Made by a program: the position numbers and the translations under genes
Notes under the pieces: generated by a model
The model's input: the letters and a program-made list of their open reading frames with translations, nothing else
Told to the model about the DNA's origin: nothing
The model's database searches: none
Shown here: positions 1-10,893 of the stretch, one piece after another
How the letters are laid out: each line of letters begins with the position of its first letter
Numbering within the stretch: position 1 is the first letter of the stretch
Source of the DNA: Ichthyophonus hoferi
Taxonomy: Eukaryota > Opisthokonta > Ichthyosporea > Ichthyophonida > Ichthyophonidae
Length of the DNA: 20,761 bases
Direction of reading: 5' to 3'
NCBI GenBank assembly: GCA_002751075.1
Contig: NAOQ01000453.1
Location: forward strand, 38,775-59,535

Positions 1-30
1 TAGGATAAAAACAATAAGGCCACCCAATAC

Positions 31-36
31 TTTATT
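31..36 (-). promoter_or_regulatory. Poly(A) signal AATAAA (minus strand)
   Basis: The plus strand reads TTTATT, so the minus strand has a canonical AATAAA about 20 nt past the stop codon at 60-58 of the left-edge gene. This spacing is what a terminal exon should show, and it is the main reason for believing that the open frame above it is a real 3' end. Confidence 0.55.
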
Positions 37-57
37 AAAAACTATCGTCTGCAAGTT

Positions 58-940
58 CTAAAGAAGGAGTAAATATCTACTAACACTCCAAATGCAGTTA
101 ACACAATCAACAGCTTCCACATTACCTATCACCTCAGACATTAACAATTTCAATATTCTTAATTTACGCTTGTACACTGGGATATTTTCACTATTATTGT
201 TAAGCATAGACTCAAGCCTAGAAGCCGTTTTTGTTTTTGACATGGGTCTTAACTTCTGACTAAATTGTTTCTATAGGATTTAACATTGGGCTATAGGGAC
301 CAATCTTTTAAAAAAATTGTCCTGGAATTCAAGTTCCAATAAAAGGGACTCTATTTGGCTATGGCAACTAACTTTATCAATAACAATAATAATGGGGAAG
401 CCATAATTTACTTTTGCAGCTCTAAGATAAACTCTCATCAGTCCTGAATAGCTTTTCTTGAGTATTAATTTTTCTATTACAATTAATATTACTATGGCTA
501 TTACTATAGTAATTACAATTACAATTACAGTTACTTTTACTATTATCAAGATTATCACCATTACTGGTACTATTATTTATTATCATGATTACCATAACTA
601 TGATTAATACTATCATAATAACTATATACATACTACTTTTGCTATTAATATTACTATAAATAATACTAAAACTAACACTATAAGTACTAATATTAATATA
701 ATCATTAGTATTACTATGGGTGTTGCTATTAATATTGCTATTGCTATTGTTATTATAATTACCATTACTATTACTATTACCACAACAATTAATATTACAA
801 CTAGGCTTATGAATATATACGGATATCACTTTCTATAGAAAGGTGTTAACACGTACAGCCTTCTGTGTTGCTCTCTCCTTTTTTAGAGCTGCTAGAGTGC
901 ACATCTTTTCCTTCTCCTTCTGCATAGCCCTTAAATCCAC
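58..940 (-). CDS. 3' end of an unrecognised minus-strand gene (two exons)
   Basis: Two exons are supported: 940-857 (28 codons) and 255-58 (65 codons plus stop). The first is flanked by an acceptor TTTTCAG and a donor GTACGT; the second follows an acceptor TTTAGTCAG. Both are read in phase 0 and join in one frame. The first exon encodes a highly charged, helix-like segment (VDLRAMQKEKEKMCTLAALK followed by KERATQKA). The second begins KLRPMSKTKTASRLESMLNN, stays basic and ends in a hydrophobic LLLL before the stop. AATAAA follows at 36-31. Upstream exons must lie further right, but I could not place them in the AT-rich sequence. I do not recognise the family. The intron of about 600 bp holds the low-complexity ATT tract. 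Lysine-rich composition in AT-rich DNA is weak evidence by itself; the consistent splice phases and the poly(A) signal carry the call. Confidence 0.45.
470..800. repeat. Low-complexity ATTACTATT-like tract
   Basis: This stretch is a degenerate array of ATT, ACT and ATA triplets such as ATTACTATTA and ATTAATATTACTAT, with no fixed unit length. It gives long open frames on the minus strand rich in Asn and Ser, or in Ile and Val, which are composition artefacts. It lies inside the proposed intron of the left-edge gene. Confidence 0.8.
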
Positions 941-2312
941 CTGAAAATATTCAAATATTTAGCAATACAATATATTATTATTATTATTTATATTAGCCAT
1001 ATTAATTATGAATATAATTACAAGGAGTAGCCAACTAATCCTATATCACAAAATACAACAAATAATATTTCCATATAAGAAAAAAACCTTCAGTTTATTT
1101 TAAAATAAAACACAAATCAACGTTGTGATCAGTTGTGTTGACAATAGCCATAATACAGCCATATACATACCTAGATATATGAATATAGGCGTATACAACA
1201 ATATACTTACCTAGATATACTAATATAATTGCTTACAACAATATACATGTGGTATATTTATATACACGAACATCAATTGGGAAAATTAATCAATATTAAT
1301 TAAATTTCCATTAAACCAAATATAGATGTAATCACTTCATTATAAATAACCACCTCCAAACATATTCATGATACCTAACATAATAGTTGTTCATATATAT
1401 CGTTGTTTTCGGGGTTGAAAATGTTTTTTAATTATATTTTTTATTACAAGATTGCTAGCCACCCAATGAATTGAGTTTCGATAGAAGTTCCCCAGCTAAT
1501 AAGTTTAATGATTGTAGTTCAAGATTAGTTAATTCAAAACGGTTTTTAACTGCATACTATGTTTTCAGCCCGATAGATTGATTTGCCAATACCTTGTAGT
1601 TAAGCAGTTCCACTAATGAGGTAGCTAGCTAAAAAAAAAGCCATTGGTTTACTAAGATGAAAGGAGAAAAGTATAAAGGAAAACTACAATCAATAATAAA
1701 GCCCCTGGTTGGTTATTCCGCTCATCCATGTATGTTATTTATGTCAAATACAAAGTTCTCGGCAAGATACACAAAAACACTTTGCACTTAATTATATATA
1801 TATTCCAAACTTCAGCCAATGGCATGTTCTCTTATTATTAGACTAAATTACTCCAACATCTGTATCATCCAAGCCAAGCAACATTTTTATACAGATCTTC
1901 TTCTTGATGTTCACGTTCATTTTTTTTTTCAATTACAGTTGGGGGCCATATACCTATGTTTGAACCCTTTATAGGGTTCCCAGATAAAAGCCTTTGTCTA
2001 CAAATAGTCATAACGACAGTATATACCTATACGTTTTTTTAATGTTAGATATAACTGCAAACAGGTTTATTTTACATCTATACATACTAGCTACATAGCT
2101 TAAATCTTTTGGCTAAAACTGAGTTAGTCAAAAGCATAGCCAATTCAATTTTACATACTATACGTTGCTGGGAGCTCAATGGAGTATTCTGAAATATATT
2201 CCGCTAGAATTAGTACCTTGGTCATTACATGCTGTAAATGTGACAAATAATTTATTTATAAGATTACACTTAACCTTTAATTTTAATTAATTATATTTAG
2301 GATTGAAGACAG
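941..2312. other. AT-rich stretch without a supported gene
   Basis: The sequence is strongly AT-rich with homopolymer and TATATA runs. Apart from the 40-bp tandem repeat near 1163-1250, I see no exon with convincing splice sites on either strand. Further 5' exons of the left-edge minus-strand gene may be hidden here. Confidence 0.5.
1163..1250. repeat. Two-copy 40-bp tandem repeat plus partial third copy
   Basis: Two imperfect copies occupy about 1163-1202 and 1203-1242. Each starts with ATACWTACCTAGATATA and ends with TACAACAAT, and a third begins at 1243 (ATATACAT). The 40-bp spacing is exact between the two CCTAGATATA cores at 1170 and 1210. Divergence between copies suggests an old local duplication. 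Confidence 0.65.
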
Positions 2313-2438
2313 AACGCGGCCCAGATCGACGAATCAGCTGTGGTGGAGTGGGTCATAGGCATAAAGCTTGCTCACAAGAACGGTATTTTTATGATTGGTC
2401 ACATTGACATTGATGAACCGAGCTATAACCCGAGATAA
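2313..2438 (+). CDS. Possible terminal exon or fragment, unrecognised
   Basis: A 41-codon open stretch after an AG at 2311-2312 ends in TAA at 2436-2438. AATAAA follows at 2485-2490 with a GT-rich sequence just after it, as in a terminal exon. It is clearly more GC-rich than its surroundings. The peptide contains QIDESAVVEWVIGIKLAHKN, which faintly recalls the helix-turn-helix segment next to the DNA-binding region of pogo/Tigger-type transposases. I cannot confirm that by eye. No upstream exon was found, and a second frame across part of the same DNA is also open, so this may be a fragment or chance. Confidence 0.25.
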   Translation, partial: NAAQIDESAVVEWVIGIKLAHKNGIFMIGHIDIDEPSYNPR

Positions 2439-2484
2439 ACGCATGCTGTATGGGGAAAAGATAGAAGAAACAAAAATAACTAAC

Positions 2485-2490
2485 AATAAA
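2485..2490 (+). promoter_or_regulatory. Poly(A) signal AATAAA (plus strand)
   Basis: AATAAA is followed directly by CGTGTGTAATGATGTTT, a GT-rich downstream element. It lies 47 nt past the TAA that ends the possible exon at 2313-2438. In such AT-rich DNA the hexamer alone is common, so its position is what counts. Confidence 0.3.
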
Positions 2491-2981
2491 CGTGTGTAAT
2501 GATGTTTCAACCATTATAAACAAAGCCCTGCATTTCTTATATATATATACAATTTATCTTAATAATTGAAAGATACTTGTTCTGTATTATGTAATCATCG
2601 TCTCTTTATTGTAACGTCTAGAACAATTCTAGCACTTGAGAATAATTGCTAGTGTCCTAAGAATCTTTCTCCTACCCATAACACCAAATGGTTTTTAGCT
2701 ATCGTTTATAGCTTTTAAAATAATTACACCTCTTTAATCAGAAGGAGTAACAATCCTAATTACTTTTAACAATCAATCTAGAATTTGAAAAGGAAATGGA
2801 AACCATTGGCTGACGTCCCGCACCAATAGGTTTATACTTTACTTACGTATACATGGCAAACACGTTGTCACTGATCAGATTGAAGGCACTTAATCTAATT
2901 AGTGTAAACAAGAACCTATACCCAATACATGGCAATAATGATTAGTAACTTTCAAGTCCAACAACATACATTTGAGGCATT

Positions 2982-2987
2982 TTTAAT
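2982..2987 (-). promoter_or_regulatory. Variant poly(A) signal ATTAAA (minus strand)
   Basis: On the minus strand ATTAAA lies about 18 nt past the stop at 3007-3005. It is followed by a TGTATGTTGTTGG stretch that could act as the downstream GU-rich element. It supports a minus-strand 3' end here, but weakly because of base composition. Confidence 0.3.
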
Positions 2988-3004
2988 AAATCATGTTCTG
3001 TTCA

Positions 3005-3221
3005 CTAGACTGCAATTGTGGTATCTTCTGTTGCATCTATTCTAATCTTGAGCCCTTTGAAATCTTCTGTGTTAATGGAGATGAATATCCTATCAGTATC
3101 TACAGTACCTGCAAAAAGAGGGTCATGTGTATTCTGTATAAATACATGCTTGTATTTCTTGCTCTTGTTCTTTCTTCTGTTCTTTTATCTTTTGCTTAGG
3201 CTTTCTTTTGTGTCTGATCAT
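3005..3221 (-). CDS. Possible small two-exon gene, unrecognised
   Basis: Read on the minus strand, a frame opens with ATG at 3221-3219 and runs to 3146. It continues after a 37-nt intron (donor GTATTT, acceptor TTTTTGCAG) from 3108 to the stop at 3007-3005, giving 59 residues with matched phase. The N-terminal half is almost purely basic and Gln-rich (RHKRKPKQKIKEQKKEQEQE). The second half looks like a folded beta-rich tail (DTDRIFISINTEDFKGLKIR). The start could instead be an internal Met of a longer gene whose earlier exons lie to the right. The intron is unusually short even for this window and the family is unknown, so the call is tentative. Confidence 0.28.
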
Positions 3222-4473
3222 AGTCTCATAAAAGAAACTGATTAGTTTATATTTCTAATTGGGTACCTAATAATAGATTTGGTTTATTGGTTTTAATATT
3301 TCCGGTGGTTTAACCGGTGGTAGGTATTTTCGGATTGTGTACATGTTTGAAACCATAACGAATATAAGCACAGCAAGCGTTCTTTTATACTTATAAATAT
3401 TGTAAGACTGCCAAGAGTATTCACCAAATATATCTATCAAAGCTTATATTATACTGCAAGCTATTCTTTACTCCTGGTTGATTCAATTTTGATTACATTA
3501 TTAATATTAGTAATGCGTTATTACTTTATGTTTCTACTGATAAAGTTATTTTTCATAAAATTATTAAGACAAATCCATTACTTGTTAACTTAATAATAAA
3601 ACGTTAATGTTTTAATAATATATATATAATACATAACCAAACTACGGTATTTGTTGTGCTAGTTTACCGTGTGAGTTGTTGTCTCTGTTGCAGTTAGCAC
3701 TCTGAATTTGTAGGAATCTTGGGAATCATGAGACCACATGATGTAATAAGTAGTTGTAGTGAATAACGTGATCATTTGCAATTGCAATTTCTTATCAGAA
3801 AAATGATTTTAGCAATTAGTGGCACCACAGTCTTTATTGGCTAGGTGTAGCATGTTCTAATGGTTCATATAGCATAATAAAAAAACACACACATTAATAC
3901 TTATAAACTTAAACCAGTCATCGTGCCGGCTCCTGCTGGTTTCCTAAACTGGCTAGCATATTTTTAATACCGATGCCCTTTAACATTCTACAATAGTATA
4001 TATATTATTTTGACAACTATTTTCAGTTCCATTGATATAAGACAACAAATATATTTAATACTAAACCAAGACTGTATAACCCCGCACTTAAACATTTACA
4101 TAATACTGGTGGTATATCAGCACCCACAAGGTTACTGACTGGATCTAGTCAATGATAATCAAAAGTAGCAATAACCTAGGGAATAATGACAACCATTTTT
4201 TTTCTATGTTTGTAGTCAATTAATGACATTGCATAAGTCCAATTGCCTCATAAACGTAACCCTGATCCAATACTCTATAGAACTGAAACCAGTGCACAAG
4301 TCTAAGTTTACTCAGAATCCTCATCCTAGCATCATAGTTTTAAATATTTTTATTGGAGACACATATATTGTGAATCCCAGGATGAATTAAAGCAATGCTC
4401 CAATTTTTCATTCCTGCATTTTACTTTCCACAATTTATCAACACCACACCTCTTTCTTAATGATTATCTTCCA

Positions 4474-4515
4474 TAATAATAGTAATAATAATAATATCAT
4501 TATTATTATTATTTT
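4474..4515. repeat. (AAT)n/(ATT)n inverted microsatellite
   Basis: An AATAATAATAAT run is followed by ATC and then by ATTATTATTATTATT. The two arms are complementary and could form an AT-only hairpin of about 12 bp or more. It is a low-complexity inverted repeat with no evident gene function. Confidence 0.7.
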
Positions 4516-4822
4516 GGTGCCACTCCAAAGTCATATTCACTGTCTGACCCTGTATATGTATATTTATATCAGCCCCATCCAATATTTGATACATTTTAGA
4601 GCTATTTATTATATTGCGTAGATTAATATTTACTTTCTAAATTTTGCTCTAAACCTTAGAAAGACATATCTTTGGGCCTCACAAACTTTATTCTACTAAA
4701 TCAATTAAGCTAACTTCAAAAGCATTTTTATTAATAGATATTTATTGTAATACTAATGTATTATATTTGATTTAGCTTAAAAATAATATGAAACGTGGTA
4801 CTTGATTTCATTATTATTTATA

Positions 4823-5095
4823 GAATAATAATAAAGCAACACAATAATACAATAATAGAGGAACACACTAAGATAATAAGATAATAAGATAATGATCTAG
4901 TAATATAACAAGTAACAATATACTAATATAATCATAGTAATAAATCAATATAATAATGCAGTAATAAAATAGTATAATAATATAACAATATAATATTACA
5001 ATAACAAAATAGTATAAAAATTTAACAATATAATAATACAATAATACAATAATATAGAAATATAACTATAATAATACAACAAAAAATAAAATAAA
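4823..5095. repeat. Degenerate AT-rich tandem tract
   Basis: The stretch is built of irregular copies of AATAATA, GATAATAA and ACAATATAATA, including the direct run GATAATAAGATAATAAGATAAT near 4874-4895. Units vary in length, so this is a decayed minisatellite-like region rather than a clean array. Confidence 0.7.
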
Positions 5096-5336
5096 GAATA
5101 TAGCCGAGCCACTTCAGATTTACGTTGTTTCTTCTTCAAATATGCCATTTCTACTGAGATATGGTGGGATAATCCAATTTTAGCTTGCAAATTCACCGTC
5201 TATCACGAGATATTCCAATCGTAGTGTATTATATTTACATTATCACATCGTATTATAGTAGTTTCTGAGTACCCTGCCATATCACTTTTATCTCTCTTTC
5301 TTTACCACCACACTTCTACTTTTACACTCAATCACT

Positions 5337-8300
5337 ATGGCTAGTACCAAACGCATTCTTTATGTCGGTGAGTAAACTACTCTTGGGCAATTGGGAAAGG
5401 GAAGAGGGTTACACATACTAAGAGGGGAAAGTGCAGGGGGCCTGGACGAGCAGGTGGATGAGAAGGTCCTCTCGGCTGCATTTGTGCCCTTTGGTGACCT
5501 GGTAGATATCCAGCTGCCTGTAGACTATCAGAGCGGTGTGTTTTTCCTCCATATGTACCAGTCGCTACACAAAACACCCTCTTTGCCATCTTTTGTTTCT
5601 CTATTTATACCTCTTTTTTTTCCACTCTACATTCTCTTCCACTTTATATCATCTCTATTCTGTTCTTCCCCTTGGTAACATTCAGGGTACTTTTTTATAT
5701 GCCAAGCCCTTGTTATTCAGTTTCATGGACAGTTCATAACGCATCATAGGCAACCATGCCTACCTACACACTGCGGGCCTGGTTACCTAAGTACAAACAA
5801 ACACAAGCATTAAATAGACAAAGGTCCCTGAACACACAGGAATACTCCCTACATCTTGCCACATATTCTTGCGCTCTTTTGACACTATATACATAATACT
5901 GCTTCCGCTTCCAACCTCCCTTCTCAGTCTATGTTTTTAACATGAACCTGTCTTTTGCATGCGTTCCCTTTTGTATTCTATTTTATTTTTGCCTATAATT
6001 TTACCCTTTCCCCACCTTTCTTTTCTCCGTACTCCTGTTATATACATATATACATCTAGCCCTGCATCTCTTCTCCTTGTTTTCTTTATCTGCCCTATAT
6101 TATACTGTGTTTATTCCCTTTTACCTTCCAGCCATATCTAGGGGTGGTGTGAGAGGCCATTAGTATATGGAGGGATATGGGTAGGTAGGTAAGGGATATG
6201 GGTAGGTAGGTAAGGGATAGGATAGAAAATACAATGCTGTATCATATAAGATAGATAGTATAGTAACATATAATATAATAATATAACAATATAATATAGT
6301 ACAATACAAGATCACATAATAACTCTACACCAACCATATCACATACAGGTAAACATCGTGGGTTTGCCTTTATTGAGTTTGAGAATGCAGAGGATAGCAA
6401 TGCAGCCCGTGATAATATGGACGAGGCCGAACTGTTTGGCCGTACTATTAGAGTCAACCACGCCAAGCCACAGAAGAAGGGAGAAGGGTCTTCAAGGGCT
6501 GGTAAAGGCTCCCTCTGTGACAATATTCTTATATTAGAGGGAGAGGGAGGGAGAGATTACCTGGCCATGCCAGTTTATAGGGGTGGTTGATGGGGAAGTC
6601 AAGTATTGTATCTGACAACTCGAACTATATATCCACATGTACACATATCCATGCGTATTTACGTACACATACACATATAGGCTTATAAGGTTCAAAAGGA
6701 CATAAATAGGTTGTTTATTACTATACTAGGACATAAATAGGTTGTTTGTTACTATATTAAGAAAGGTGCTTGTGCTTGGAGCTGTTAGTGTTAGTGAGAT
6801 AGCATGATGAGTGTATAGGAGGAGGTGAGATATATGCTGATGGGTCAGCTGATGGCTGTATGTGATAGAGTAGTGTTTATTAGCTCAAACTAGCAGTTGT
6901 GCAAGATAATGCTGTGGCCATTGGCTAGTAGGGAGGTAAAGTTGACTGCCTATTGGACGACATGCCTATATTGGCATAATAGCACATGACATACATTCAC
7001 ATATTTGTGACTAATACGCACTGATTGGTTGTTACAGTGTGGACTGATGAAGCCTGGTTACAGCAGCATGGAAAAGGCAAGGAGGACGGTACGTGGCTAC
7101 AGGGGGTACTGTTGCTATGGTTACATTTTTTATGGAATGGGCTCATGTTGGTCAAAGTGTTCCTATGACATATGTGTTATCTATAGAGAGGGACATACGC
7201 ATCTATTGCGTACACCATATTTCCTTCTCTCTCCTGCGTGTTGTCTGATTGGTACCATGTCATGGTCTGTCATTGAACGGTATAACGTCACAGGAGCGCA
7301 AGAGGGCGAGGAAGTTGAAGGCGCACCTTCAGACAGTATCCCTGCTACCAAGGTAAGTGGTGCAGAATGATTGGGTGGATAATTTACCATGCATAATATT
7401 GATTGGTTCTCACAGGAGGAGACTAAGGCTGGGCGCAACCCATTAGTCTATTTTGATGTGGAGATTGCTGGAAAGTCAGCAGGACGTATCACCATTGAGG
7501 TAGGTAACTATGGGAGCTACTATATTAGGAAGGGTAAGAAAAAATAGTCAGATAGAGGGAGCTGATGAAGTCAGGCATAGTGTTATTATAGTAAAATATA
7601 TGGCAGTGCTAGTATCTATGGTCTACTGTACTACGTCATATAGTATTATGGGTATAGTATGGTTTGTTACAGAGAACATATGGTGTTGCTAGTGTTTCCT
7701 ATTATATAAGCCATTCTATAAAGTAAAAGCCAACACTATGTTGTTACGATGCGATGCCAAGTGATGGGCATGGCGGAGATATTTTTAAGGAGCACATGAT
7801 AGCATTTGATATGTCAAACCATCCATAAAGACGAGTAAATTGGGATATGATTGGGCAAATATCAGTAGTAAGATTATTCACTATGGTGTAGCTGAAAAAA
7901 ATCTACTACACTATCTTGGGATATACTAGATGTATTGCACTATCTTGGGATATAATAGATGGACGTGACCAGGCATACTATGGTGTGTAGACCCGTGCAG
8001 AGAGTGGGCGAGACTGCATGTAGCTATGAGTGACGTATGGTAGGAGGGCATGGTATGCTGATGAGGGCTGTGCACATGTATCTTACCATATATGGGTGGA
8101 TCGGAACCCTCACTATTATCACCCTATGCAGCTTCGAGCCGATGTGGTCCCCAAGACAGTAGGTAAGTACTGGGGCATGATAGCAAGAGAATGAACATGG
8201 GATAATAATTAATGATTGGTGAGTAACGTATCTATATCATGTAGTAATGACTCATGATGGATAGGTGATAGTTTTGATGAATGATATATCATGTGCTATA

Positions 8301-9235
8301 AGACACTAGAGCTATATATTGACTAATGGGCTATTTCTAGAGAATTTTCGAGCCCTGTGTACGCACGAGAAGGGGTTTGGCTTCAAGGCTAGTACCTTCC
8401 ACCGCGTCATTCCTCAGTTCATGTTGCAGGGCGGTGACTTTACGCGTCATAATGGCACAGGGGGCAAATCTATCTATGGGAGCAAGTTTGACGATGAGAA
8501 CTTTACTCTCAAACACACTGGGCCAGGTAGGCATTGGGACTAAGGCTTGTATCCAATAGTATGCTGACTATTATTTTATATTATGGATTCTATAGGTCAG
8601 TTAGAAGACCACTTGCGTTAGGGTATATACATTACAACTATGGTACTGTCTTAATACACAGTTAATAAATATGTGAACTAATCATAATCAAGAAATGCCA
8701 TACATAATTCTCATTGGTACATGACAAAAAGGCTACCTCCTCATTGGTTAATATTACAGTCCTTGCAAATATGCCATCTTTCTATATCATTATGGTTATA
8801 TGCATATGCATATAAATTGGTAAGAGACCAGTGCAAGAGGGCTGGGTGTGGCCGCTATACTGTACATGCGCTGACAACCTGCCCTGCTCAGGCATTCTCT
8901 CTATGGCCAACTCAGGACCTAACTCTAATGGTTCACAGTTCTTTATCACCACTGAGAAGACCGAATGGTAGGTACCCTTATGCACCAATCCTCCCATCTC
9001 TTTAGTTTTAAGATCACCCGCATATTATATACACATAGATCTATTGTAGCTTTTATCCAGCCATTCAGGTGTTGTGCAGCTGACTGAGCCCTGCACCCAT
9101 AGGTTGGATAACAAACACGTGGTGTTTGGACGAGTGGTACAGGGTCTAGACGTAGTGAGGGCGGTGGAAGGAGTGGGGAGCCAGAGTGGAAAGACTACCA
9201 AAAAGGTTGTCATTGCGGACTGCGGTGAATTATAA
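5337..9235 (+). CDS. PPIE: Peptidyl-prolyl cis-trans isomerase E (RRM + cyclophilin)
   Basis: Ten exons encode 300 residues, against 301 in human PPIE: 5337-5367, 5437-5535, 6349-6501, 7038-7088, 7294-7352, 7416-7499, 8132-8162, 8341-8526, 8892-8967 and 9103-9235. All introns are GT-AG and all phases agree. Residues about 6-82 form an RNA-recognition motif with RNP2 (ILYVGGL) and RNP1 (HRGFAFIEF). A linker with VWTDEAWL follows, then an acidic stretch, and a cyclophilin domain from about 141 to the end. Cyclophilin active-site residues are present: Arg, Phe and Gln in [15 protein letters not shown], Phe in NGSQFFIT, and Trp and His in [11 protein letters not shown], the Trp codon being split by the last intron. 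The family isomerises X-Pro bonds and joins activated spliceosomes; in mammals its RRM also binds a PHD finger of MLL1. An active nuclear enzyme is therefore expected. The start is chosen because it opens directly on the conserved [11 protein letters not shown]-terminus. Confidence 0.97.
6171..6225. repeat. 21-bp tandem duplication in PPIE intron 2
   Basis: Two perfect copies of a 21-bp unit (6171-6191 and 6192-6212), each AGGGATATGG followed by GTAGGTAGGTA, are followed by a partial third copy, AGGGATAGGATAG. The unit contains GTAGGT, the same hexamer used as a donor site elsewhere in these genes. It therefore places several cryptic donor-like sites about 140 bp upstream of exon 3. Confidence 0.8.
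6698..6759. repeat. 31-bp tandem duplication in PPIE intron 3
   Basis: The two adjacent copies at 6698-6728 and 6729-6759 both begin GGACATAAATAGGTTGTTT and end in ACTATA plus two or three further bases. They differ at only a few positions, which points to a recent local duplication. Confidence 0.8.
7909..7962. repeat. 29-bp tandem duplication in PPIE intron 6
   Basis: CACTATCTTGGGATATA occurs at 7909 and again at 7938, each followed by a closely matching TAGATG stretch. The copies are adjacent and nearly identical. No coding or regulatory role is apparent. Confidence 0.7.
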
Positions 9236-10494
9236 CCCACCCTCTTTTCCTGTCCCTCTTCACTCTTGGTCCCTTGCCCTATTATGCAGACGCCCAAGAA
9301 AACTGCTGTGATGCTAGCTGGCTTTCTGTTTCTTTCCTAATTATGCCTGGTGAGAGGCCAGTCTGGACTAGATTGCACGATGTGCAGTAATGTATTGCTT
9401 GGCGGCTGTGGTTGGTCAGTTAGAGTACCGGTTGCTCTTTGCTGAATGCATGAATGATAAAATACTACTGTGGCATTTCTACTGTACAACTGCAATACAT
9501 GCCCTACTAGACCCCTTCATAACCTCCTTGTCTAGGGGGAAGGGGGTATTAGGGGCCAATAATAGAAGGTGCTAGTTACTCCATGATATAGGAAGGCAGG
9601 CCTGGTCAGCCAACTTTCAATACCTTTCATAATATCAATGAAAGACGATAAACCATTCTGTTCTTAGTCACATAGCTAAGATACCACCAGTGTGGCCAAT
9701 GTAGGAGATATCATCTATGAGTGATTTGTCATTTCTAGTCCACCTAGGGCCTTAAAGTTGCATCAAAGCAGTTATGTCATTCCCTTTAAGTACAGCCAAA
9801 TATTCATAGCCATACCACGTGGCATACAATCATTGTCCGATGTCATACTCGTATATATGCCTTCTATAATCTATTAGGTTATTGCCATGTACAACAAGGA
9901 CATCATGGCAATGATTGGCTAGGCCTGCTTAGATCCTGCTATTACTAGATACCTCTTGATACTATATACTATTAGTAAATTTCTATTAGTACTACATCCT
10001 GCCATTGTTTATATGCTATTGGTAATAATTTCTAGCCCAGAGCTACCTTAATACCTTCCACCCTAAACCTACCTGGTTTCTATTATAGTACTCCATACAT
10101 ATACCGTCCCTTAACTTGGCCTGAACAAACTATCAGTCTTGCTGCTGCTGGCCAATCCAGGCAGATAGTCATTGTAAGCCCTTGCAGGGTATTCTCACCT
10201 TTTATCCACTAACCTGACTCGTCATTCATGGTAGAGCTGAACAAGATTCAAGTGTTTTTTTTTCAGCTGGCTTTATTAGTGCTTATTATTACATCAGCCT
10301 TTCATCTTACACCTGTTGGACCATGGCTCTTTCCCGATCCTAAAGCCTTTATAGTCATCAACAGTTAGCTCAGTATTTCACATCCTTTCTACCCTCTACT
10401 CTACTATTTGTAACAAAAATTCACTGATGTTCCCTTATACTACCTTGTCCCAGATTGTTCATTGCCACATACATTGTCAAGTTTTACATCATAG
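9236..10494. other. PPIE 3' flank, no supported gene
   Basis: After the PPIE stop I see no canonical AATAAA within the first 200 bp; a C/T-rich stretch follows directly. Further on the sequence is unremarkable and moderately AT-rich. A T9 run followed by CAG at 10255-10266 resembles a strong acceptor on the plus strand. On the minus strand it reads as AATAAA (10276-10271) followed by A9. Neither reading could be tied to a convincing gene. Confidence 0.5.
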
Positions 10495-10893
10495 TTACAA
10501 GGATTTGTATGGCCTAAGAAGGACTTTAGGGCACTCATAGTTCCAGACTATGACAGGCTGACTGACAAAAGATTTAATATTTTGTTGAAATTTTCCTCGT
10601 CTATCTCCATCGTCAATATCGGAGTCTGATGAAGAAGAAGTATTTGTTGAACTGGAGTTACTGGACGAGCTTGGCACCTTGAGTGTAATGGGTGGTAGAG
10701 GTACAAACCGGTTAGTAGGCTTGGCACTAAATGTTGATTGTCCCTCTACAGAAGAGTCAGATGATGGAACCGTAATTCTAGACTTCCTCTCAACATGAAT
10801 CAACCGTCCTATTGATCTAGGGGTCACTGCTATCAGTCATTTGCTGGAATTAGTCTTAGATGAAGACTTACTTTTTGATATAATAACTAACAT
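10495..10893 (-). CDS. Possible small Ser-rich protein gene, unrecognised
   Basis: A minus-strand frame of 117 residues can be built from a short exon 10893-10872 (MLVIISK plus one base) and a long exon 10826-10495. They are separated by a 45-nt intron with a perfect GTAAGT donor and a TAGCAG acceptor. The spliced codon at the junction is ATG, so translation could also start there. The protein has a basic start (TPRSIGRLIHVERKSR), a Pro-containing middle, a Ser/Thr-rich run (VPSSSSNSSSTNTSSSSDSD) with an acidic patch IDDGD, and a short hydrophobic tail ending RPYKSL. No domain is recognised, and most of it looks disordered. The long open frame and good donor are in favour. The lack of a nearby AATAAA and of any known homologue is against. 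Confidence 0.33.

Larger units (their letters stand above)
3222..5336. other. AT-rich intergenic stretch upstream of PPIE
   Basis: This stretch is mostly AT-rich unique sequence with two low-complexity blocks (4474-4515 and about 4823-5095). Several short minus-strand open frames occur, but none has convincing paired splice sites. The last 100 bp or so before the PPIE start, which includes the pyrimidine-rich stretch TTTATCTCTCTTTCTTTACC, should hold its promoter and 5' UTR. I see no TATA box at a standard place. Confidence 0.5.

Noticed and set aside
280-829. Two long minus-strand open frames rich in Ile/Val or Asn/Ser
   Set aside because: They are translations of a degenerate ATT/ACT triplet tract, with no splice structure or domain; composition explains them.
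4266-4335. Minus-strand open stretch that looks coding-like (MRILSKLRLVHWFQ)
   Set aside because: It is under 40 codons, has no acceptor or donor in suitable positions, and is of a length expected by chance in six frames.
4509-4549. Minus-strand 13-codon acidic tail after a CAG acceptor
   Set aside because: It is too short to judge and is followed directly by a microsatellite; no upstream exon was found.
4996-5196. Minus-strand open frame upstream of PPIE containing a KKKQRKSEV-like stretch
   Set aside because: The frame soon runs into Tyr/Leu/Ile low complexity from the AT-rich repeat. A GTAAAT donor-like site is present but no partner exon was found.
10267-10368. Plus-strand open stretch after a very strong TTTTTTTTTCAG acceptor
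   Set aside because: It gives 33 hydrophobic residues and a stop, with no upstream exon or poly(A) signal. The acceptor-like look comes from a T9 run.
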